Positions 59,249 through 64,000 of a stretch of 64,000 nt of DNA are shown piece after piece. The notes under the pieces were generated by a model. That model ran no database searches and was not told where the DNA came from. It saw nothing but the letters and a program-made list of their open reading frames with translations. Origin of the DNA: Clostridia bacterium (GTDB lineage Bacteria; Bacillota; Clostridia; Oscillospirales; Acutalibacteraceae); NCBI GenBank assembly GCA_017473165.1, contig JAFUNA010000015.1:1-64000 (forward strand). Reading direction: 5' to 3'. The translations under genes and the position numbers were made by a program. How positions within the stretch are numbered: the first letter of the stretch is position 1; the number at the start of each line of letters is the position of its first letter.

Positions 59249-60181
59249 ATGAAGATTTATAATAACGCAGCCGAGCTTATCGGCAACACACCTCTTGTGC
59301 GTTTTGAGGCTTATTCAAAAGCTGCGGACACACAGGGAAATATCCTTGCAAAGCTTGAATATCTCAATCCCGCAGGAAGTGCGAAGGACAGAGTGGGCAA
59401 AGAGATGCTTTATGCCGCCATGGCAGACGGAAGAATAAACAAAAGCTCCGTCATCATTGAGCCGACCAGCGGCAACACGGGCATCGGAATTGCATCCGTT
59501 GCGGCACAGATGGGGCTTAAGGTTATTATCACCATGCCCGAAACCATGAGCGTTGAGCGAAGAAAGCTGCTTGCCGCCTACGGTGCGGAGCTTGTTTTAA
59601 CCGACGGCTCAAAAGGAATGACGGGAGCAATTGCAAAGGCAAAGGAGCTTGCTGCCGAAATCCCCGACAGCTTTATTCCCTCGCAGTTTGACAATCCCGA
59701 CAACTGCAATGCCCATTATAAAACAACGGGTCCCGAAATATGGAGCGATACCGACGGCGGGGTTGATATTTTTGTTGCGGGAGTCGGCACGGGCGGCACG
59801 GTTACGGGCACGGGAAAATACCTCAAAGAGAAAAATCCCGACGTAAAAATCATTGCCGTTGAGCCAAAGGATTCTCCCTTCCTTTCCGAAGGCAGAGCGG
59901 GTGTACACGGGCTGCAGGGCATCGGTGCGGGCTTTGTGCCGTCAATTCTTGACACGGAAATTTATGACGAAATCATAACCGTAACAACCGATGAAGCCTA
60001 TGAAGCGGCAAGACTGACGGTTAAAACCGAGGGAATTCTTATCGGAATTTCATCGGGTGCGGCACTCCATGCGGCAACGGTTGTTGCATCACGCCCCGAA
60101 AACAAAGGCAAAAACATTGTTGTGCTTCTTCCCGACGGCGGAGAGAGATATCTGTCAACGGAACTGTTTGAAAATAACTGA
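59249..60181 (+). CDS. cysK: Cysteine synthase A
   Basis: The 310-residue PLP enzyme makes cysteine from O-acetylserine and sulfide. The PLP Lys is in NPAGSAKDRVG. The substrate loop PTSGNTGIGIASVAAQ and GVGTGGTVTGTGKYL are complete. The GAGFVPSILD motif is typical of CysK. ATGAGGCGA precedes the start. rlmD follows after 14 bases, so both are probably co-transcribed. Confidence 0.95.
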   Translation: MKIYNNAAELIGNTPLVRFEAYSKAADTQGNILAKLEYLNPAGSAKDRVGKEMLYAAMADGRINKSSVIIEPTSGNTGIGIASVAAQMGLKVIITMPETMSVERRKLLAAYGAELVLTDGSKGMTGAIAKAKELAAEIPDSFIPSQFDNPDNCNAHYKTTGPEIWSDTDGGVDIFVAGVGTGGTVTGTGKYLKEKNPDVKIIAVEPKDSPFLSEGRAGVHGLQGIGAGFVPSILDTEIYDEIITVTTDEAYEAARLTVKTEGILIGISSGAALHAATVVASRPENKGKNIVVLLPDGGERYLSTELFENN

Positions 60182-60195
60182 ATTGAGGAATTATA

Positions 60196-61638
60196 ATGTC
60201 ACATACCTCCAACATCAAAACCAATCCCGATGCCTGTCCGCTTGCCAAAAAATGCGGCGGATGTCAGCTTCAGAATATGAGCTATGAACGCCAGCTTAAG
60301 TGGAAACAGGCTCGCTGTGAAATACTTCTCAAAAAATTCGGAAAGGTCGATAAAATAATCGGTATGGAAAACCCGTATCACTACCGCAACAAGGTTCAGA
60401 CGGCTTTCGGCAGAACAAAAAGCGGAAAGATTATTTCGGGTGTTTATCAGTCGGGCAGTCACAGAATCGTTATGGTTGACAGCTGCATGACCGAGGATGA
60501 AATTGCCGATAAAATTATTGTCGATATCCGCAATATGCTGCCCAAATTTAAAATCTGGACTTATGACGAGGACAAGGGCACGGGTTTTCTCCGCCATGTG
60601 CTTGTGAAGCGTGGATTTTCAAGCGGAGAGGTTATGGTTGTGCTTGTCGGTGCAAGCGGATATTTCCCGATGAAAAAGAAATTCACCGCCGCTCTTCTCG
60701 AAAAGCATCCCGAAATCACAACCGTTGTGCTCAACATTAACCCCAAGGACACAAATCTTGTGCTCGGTGACAGGGAAGAGGTGCTTTACGGCAACGGATA
60801 TATCGAGGACACTCTTTGCGGACGGATTTTCAGAATTTCGCCCAAGTCGTTTTATCAGATTAACCCCGTGCAGACAGAAAAGCTTTACGGCAAGGCGATG
60901 GAGCTTGCGGAGCTTGACGAAAACACGAAGGTGCTTGATGCTTATTGCGGAATAGGAACAATCGGACTTGTTGCGGCAAAAACCGCAGGCAATGTTATCG
61001 GCGTTGAGCTCAATCCCGATGCGGTGAAGGATGCGATTGCAAACGCAAAGCGGAACAACGAAAAAAATGCCCGCTTTTACTGTGCGGATGCGGGCGATTT
61101 TATGGAGGCACTTGCGGCGGAGGGCGAGAAATTCGACGTTGTTTTCATGGACCCGCCCCGCTCGGGCAGCAGCAAAAAATTCATTGACTCCCTTGCAATC
61201 GCAGACCCGAAAAAGGTTGTTTATATTTCCTGCAATCCCGAAACTTTAGCAAGAGATTTGCAGTATCTCACCAAAAAAGGCTATAAGGTTAAAAAAATCT
61301 GCCCCGTGGATATGTTCCCGCATACAAACCATATAGAGACGGTTGTTCTTTTGTCCCAACGCAGACCGGACACACATATCGACATAAAGCTTGACCTTTC
61401 AGAGCTTGATGTAACCGCAGCTGAAACCAAAGCAACATATCAGGAAATCAAGAATTATGTGCTTGATAAACACGGTCTTAAAGTGTCAAGTCTTTACATA
61501 TCACAGGTTAAGGCAAAGTGTGGTATTATTGAGCGTGAGAATTATAACAAGGGCAAAGAAGGACACCGAGTGCCGAAATGTCCGAAGGAAAAAGAAGAAG
61601 CCATAACGGATGCATTAAAACATTTTAATATGATATAA
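60196..61638 (+). CDS. rlmD: 23S rRNA (uracil-5)-methyltransferase with C-terminal extension
   Basis: The 480-residue product is a RumA/RlmD-type enzyme that uses SAM to methylate a 23S rRNA uridine. An iron-sulfur cluster is suggested by CPLAKKCGGCQLQ near residue 15. The SAM site is VLDAYCGIGTIGLVAA. FMDPPRSG and the catalytic Cys in VYISCNPETLARDL are present. The normal end is near residues 379-387 (HIETVVLLS). A 93-residue extension follows (LSELDVTAAETKATYQEIKN, then LYISQVKAKCGIIERENYNK). Such tails occur where conjugative elements have inserted at this gene's 3' end. It is probably active. Confidence 0.9.
   Translation: MSHTSNIKTNPDACPLAKKCGGCQLQNMSYERQLKWKQARCEILLKKFGKVDKIIGMENPYHYRNKVQTAFGRTKSGKIISGVYQSGSHRIVMVDSCMTEDEIADKIIVDIRNMLPKFKIWTYDEDKGTGFLRHVLVKRGFSSGEVMVVLVGASGYFPMKKKFTAALLEKHPEITTVVLNINPKDTNLVLGDREEVLYGNGYIEDTLCGRIFRISPKSFYQINPVQTEKLYGKAMELAELDENTKVLDAYCGIGTIGLVAAKTAGNVIGVELNPDAVKDAIANAKRNNEKNARFYCADAGDFMEALAAEGEKFDVVFMDPPRSGSSKKFIDSLAIADPKKVVYISCNPETLARDLQYLTKKGYKVKKICPVDMFPHTNHIETVVLLSQRRPDTHIDIKLDLSELDVTAAETKATYQEIKNYVLDKHGLKVSSLYISQVKAKCGIIERENYNKGKEGHRVPKCPKEKEEAITDALKHFNMI
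61330..61356. mobile_element. Candidate attachment site in the rlmD 3' end
   Basis: The bases encoding HIETVVLLS correspond to the rum/rlmD 3'-end segment used as integration site by several ICEs. The unusual C-terminal extension starts directly after it, and a TnpV gene lies nearby. A matching second att copy was not found in the window. Confidence 0.45.
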
Positions 61639-61716
61639 AATTACATATCCACACATTCGACTAACCTCCTGTTATAAGGTAGAATAAAGCTACCAAATAA
61701 CAGGAGGTCATTTTTT

Positions 61717-61872
61717 ATGGGTAGAAAGACAAAAATTAAGTTTACGGATTTTGAGTGCAACTTACTTATCAACGGTATGAATGAGTTTCGCAATATGCTC
61801 TTGGCGGAGAATTTGCCCACCGAGGATGTTGACGAGCTGTTATTGAAAATCATTGATAAAAGTGAAAAATAA
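61717..61872 (+). CDS. Small protein associated with mobile elements
   Basis: The 51-residue product starts MGRKTKIKFTDFECNLLING and ends ELLLKIIDKSEK. It is preceded by ACAGGAGGT. Similar short proteins are familiar to me from Clostridia conjugative or mobilisable transposons, next to tnpV. The next gene starts 13 bases after its stop. Role unknown. Confidence 0.65.
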   Translation: MGRKTKIKFTDFECNLLINGMNEFRNMLLAENLPTEDVDELLLKIIDKSEK

Positions 61873-61885
61873 GGAGGCTGTCATT

Positions 61886-62245
61886 ATGTCAAACAGAATT
61901 CAATATCGCCGTGTTGGTGACTATTTAATTCCTAACCTCATCTTACCACCCGAAGAAGCAAAAGTCACACTTGGGAAGTGGGGTGTTATGCATAAAACAT
62001 ATCTTGAAAAGCATAAGTATGTATTCTTTAACACACTGCTTATGCAAGGTAAGCTTTATCAGCACTGTGCTGAAGTTGAGAGGCAGGCTCGTGATATGTT
62101 TGATACTCTCATTGAACAAATGAAAGCGGCTGAGGGTGTTACTGAGCAGTTGAAAGAAGAAAATCAACTTGAATGGGTACAGAGAATGAATAACATTCAG
62201 CAACAAGCAAAAGAAATTGTACTTGATGAACTGATATACAAATAA
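61886..62245 (+). CDS. tnpV: TnpV family transposon-encoded protein
   Basis: The 119-residue product shows DYLIPNLILPPEEAKVTLGK, a YLEKHKYVFFNTLLMQGKLY middle, and the C-terminal QLEWVQRMNNIQQQAKEIVL motif of TnpV, first known from the clostridial transposon Tn4451. AAGGAGG lies 9 bases before the ATG. It may be a remnant, as no recombinase or relaxase gene is nearby. It marks former mobile DNA at the rlmD 3' end. Confidence 0.88.
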   Translation: MSNRIQYRRVGDYLIPNLILPPEEAKVTLGKWGVMHKTYLEKHKYVFFNTLLMQGKLYQHCAEVERQARDMFDTLIEQMKAAEGVTEQLKEENQLEWVQRMNNIQQQAKEIVLDELIYK

Positions 62246-62272
62246 AAACAGCCAGGCATTTGAATATTGTAT

Positions 62273-62316
62273 AGCAACAGCACGACTTTCAAGAAACTGT
62301 AAGCCGTGCTGTTGCT
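62273..62316. terminator. Hairpin after tnpV
   Basis: AGCAACAGCACG (62273-62284) pairs with CGTGCTGTTGCT (62305-62316), a 12-bp perfect stem with a 20-base loop. No long T-run follows, so it may be an element-end palindrome rather than a terminator. Confidence 0.5.
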
Positions 62317-62317
62317 G

Positions 62318-62611
62318 TTATGAGTATGTTTTTATAATTTCTTCTGCAACAATCCGTTTTGAAATGCATCGGTCCATTGCCTGTTTTTCTATGTAGCGAT
62401 GAGCTCCTTGCTCGTCCATTTTCAGTTCGCTGATAAGCAACCATTTTGCACGGTTAACGATACGGATTTCTTCCATTTTTTCTTCAATGGATAGTGCTTT
62501 CTTTTCTGACTTTCTCAAGCGTTCCCTTGCACTTGACATCCAGTTGAGGGCTGTTAACAAAGTGGGTTTTGAGGTTGGCTTTGGAAGCGTGAAAACACCG
62601 TGTAAGCTCAC
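62318..62611 (-). pseudogene. 5'-truncated ANTAR-domain response regulator
   Basis: The 97-codon frame starts in the last part of a receiver domain (GVFTLPKPTSKPTLLTALNW, with the conserved Lys-Pro). A coiled coil follows, then a full ANTAR RNA-binding domain (RIVNRAKWLLISELKMDEQG, then IEKQAMDRCISKRIVAEEII). The receiver's phosphorylation half is missing and no matching frame lies upstream. ANTAR proteins antiterminate nitrogen-metabolism transcripts by binding paired hairpins. Here a remnant is the simplest reading; a short functional ANTAR protein cannot be excluded. Confidence 0.75.
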
Positions 62612-62735
62612 TGCCTGTTGTATTTTGTCTATTTATAATATTATACAGAAATATCATCTCTCATTAAACGAGATATATAATCCTACAATAAGAGATATAA
62701 TATCTGTATACAGGCGATTAAAACGCATATTTAGA
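62612..62735. other. AT-rich gap without genes
   Basis: No credible coding frame lies here. It contains AT-rich partial inverted repeats around GAGATATA and ATATCT. It lies between the ANTAR remnant and the trpB terminator. Confidence 0.5.
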
Positions 62736-62771
62736 AAAAGCCAAGATACCGATTACTGTATCTTGGCTTTT
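62736..62771 (-). terminator. Terminator of trpB
   Basis: AAAAGCCAAGATAC (62736) pairs with GTATCTTGGCTTTT (62758-62771), a 14-bp stem with T-rich sequence after it on the minus strand. Confidence 0.88.
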
Positions 62772-62791
62772 GAAATTATTTGTTTCTTACA

Positions 62792-64000
62792 CTATCTAAT
62801 ACCATATTTTTCAATGATATAGTCCATATCCTTATCGCCTCTGCCGGAGAGGTTGATAAGCACAGATCCCTTACCCATTGTCTTTGCAAGCTTCATACCG
62901 TAAGCAACGGCATGGGAACTTTCAATAGCCGGGATGATACCCTCCATTCTGGAAAGCTCAAAGAATGCATCAATGGTTTCGTCGTCAGTAACAACATCAT
63001 ATTTTACTCTGCCCAAGTCGTGCAGGAATGCGTGCTCAGGTCCGCAGGATGGATAATCCAAACCGCTTGCCACGGAATACACGGGAGCAGGATCACCGTT
63101 TTCATCCTTCAGCATAATGCTGTTAAAGCCATGCATGATGCCTTCTTCACCATAGGTGAGACTTGCGGCGTGGTCACCCATTTTAATGCCTCTTCCGAGA
63201 GGCTCTACACCGTAAATATCAACGGGGTCGTTCAAAAAGCCTGAGAAAAGTCCCATTGCGTTTGAGCCGCCGCCCACACAGGCAACCACGGCATCGGGAA
63301 GCTCACCGGTCATATCAAGAAACTGTTCTCTTGCTTCGATACCGACAACACTCTGAAAGTCTCTCACCATCATCGGGAACGGATGAGGGCCGACGACTGA
63401 ACCTATGCAGTAGATAGCGTCCTTATACTCATTGCAATATGCGGCGAAGGCAGCGTCTACTGCTTCTTTCAAGGTTTGCAGACCATCTGTAACCTCGACC
63501 ACTCTTGCACCAAGGATCTTCATTCTTGCCACATTGGGAGCCTGCTTTTTAATATCTACAGCACCCATATAAATGTCGCACTCCAAGCCAAAGTATGCAG
63601 CGGCGGTAGCGAGCGCAACGCCGTGCTGACCCGCACCAGTTTCGGCAATGACCTTTTTCTTTCCCATATACTTTGCAAGCAGCACTTCACCCATACAGTG
63701 ATTGAGTTTGTGTGCGCCGGTGTGGTTCAAATCCTCGCGCTTCACATAGAGCTGAACGCCTGTGCCGATTTTATCCGAAAGCCTTGCAAGATGGGAGATT
63801 GGTGTCGGTCTGCCTTGAAATTCCTTGCGTATACGGCGAAGCTCATCGATAAATTTGCGGGACTTGCAGATGGTCTGGTATGCTTCGCTGATCTCATTCA
63901 TGGCGACCTGCAGTTCGGGCGGGATATAGGAGCCACCGTATTTGCCAAAGTAGCCGTTGGTGTCGGGATAGTTCTTAAAATAGGTATCAAAATCAATATT
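62792..64000 (-). CDS. trpB: Tryptophan synthase beta chain (N-terminus beyond the window)
   Basis: 403 codons are visible and the frame is still open at the right edge. Upstream of the first internal Met, the 33 codons to the edge read [17 protein letters not shown], the normal TrpB start region, so the gene continues outside. The PLP Lys is in [44 protein letters not shown] and [10 protein letters not shown] are conserved. The enzyme joins indole and serine to tryptophan. No trpA follows; a terminator does. It lies beside mobile-element remnants. Confidence 0.95.
   Translation of the reverse strand, partial: NIDFDTYFKNYPDTNGYFGKYGGSYIPPELQVAMNEISEAYQTICKSRKFIDELRRIRKEFQGRPTPISHLARLSDKIGTGVQLYVKREDLNHTGAHKLNHCMGEVLLAKYMGKKKVIAETGAGQHGVALATAAAYFGLECDIYMGAVDIKKQAPNVARMKILGARVVEVTDGLQTLKEAVDAAFAAYCNEYKDAIYCIGSVVGPHPFPMMVRDFQSVVGIEAREQFLDMTGELPDAVVACVGGGSNAMGLFSGFLNDPVDIYGVEPLGRGIKMGDHAASLTYGEEGIMHGFNSIMLKDENGDPAPVYSVASGLDYPSCGPEHAFLHDLGRVKYDVVTDDETIDAFFELSRMEGIIPAIESSHAVAYGMKLAKTMGKGSVLINLSGRGDKDMDYIIEKYGIR

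Overview
The window is one contiguous piece of a low-to-medium GC Firmicutes chromosome. It most resembles an anaerobic, gut-type Clostridia of the Oscillospiraceae/Ruminococcaceae kind. This assignment is an inference from gene content: an rpmG-secE-nusG-rplKA-rplJL block with L1 and L10 leader sites, a V-type ATPase operon, meso-diaminopimelate dehydrogenase, many Thr-rich lipoproteins, strong AGGAGG ribosome sites, and intergenic palindromic repeats of the sort scattered through such genomes. No rRNA, tRNA or CRISPR array was found.

Layout. 1-7.0 kb: a Thr-rich lipoprotein, a membrane-anchored glycerophosphodiesterase, an exported Ig-like protein, an XRE regulator, and a TetR regulator divergent from a large MacB-type ABC exporter. 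7.0-11.1 kb: a repeat-filled gap, a secreted M23 peptidase coupled to a lipoprotein, and a SurA/PrsA-like lipoprotein. 11.2-18.7 kb: zapA, a U32 RNA-hydroxylation protein, ddh, then the ribosomal protein/SecE/NusG operon. 18.7-31 kb: an XRE regulator divergent from two exported proteins that share one domain in three copies, an EF-G paralogue with an altered G3 motif, an AI-2E family permease, hom-lysC, a run of tiny genes, a phosphoesterase, a TetR regulator and an RluA-type pseudouridine synthase. 31-38.3 kb: an rmuC-GH3-double phosphoesterase operon. 38.5-40.4 kb: small membrane proteins including a 25-residue one, then mtnN.

40.5-45.4 kb holds the best candidate for an undescribed system: five genes encoding two double-domain SCP2-like (lipid-carrier-like) proteins that bracket a class III aminotransferase and a split transketolase. 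45.7-54.3 kb is a complete nine-gene V-type ATPase operon. It is followed by a secreted protein with three regular C2HC zinc-finger motifs, which is unusual for an exported bacterial protein. 54.9-59.0 kb is a four-gene Gfo/Idh/MocA plus xylose-isomerase-like operon interrupted by an array of six small hairpins with constant 7-base spacers. 59.2-61.6 kb has cysK and an rlmD-type rRNA methyltransferase. The 3' end of the latter looks like an integration site of a conjugative element, and is followed by a TnpV-type transposon protein, a broken ANTAR regulator and a trpB gene that runs off the right edge.

Functional links. The ribosomal block carries its own regulatory RNAs. ddh, hom and lysC feed lysine/diaminopimelate and threonine/methionine synthesis. 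The V-ATPase couples ATP to H+ or Na+ movement. The GH3 and Gfo/Idh operons suggest sugar and glycoside use. Several regulators sit beside clear inverted repeats that are probably their own operators.
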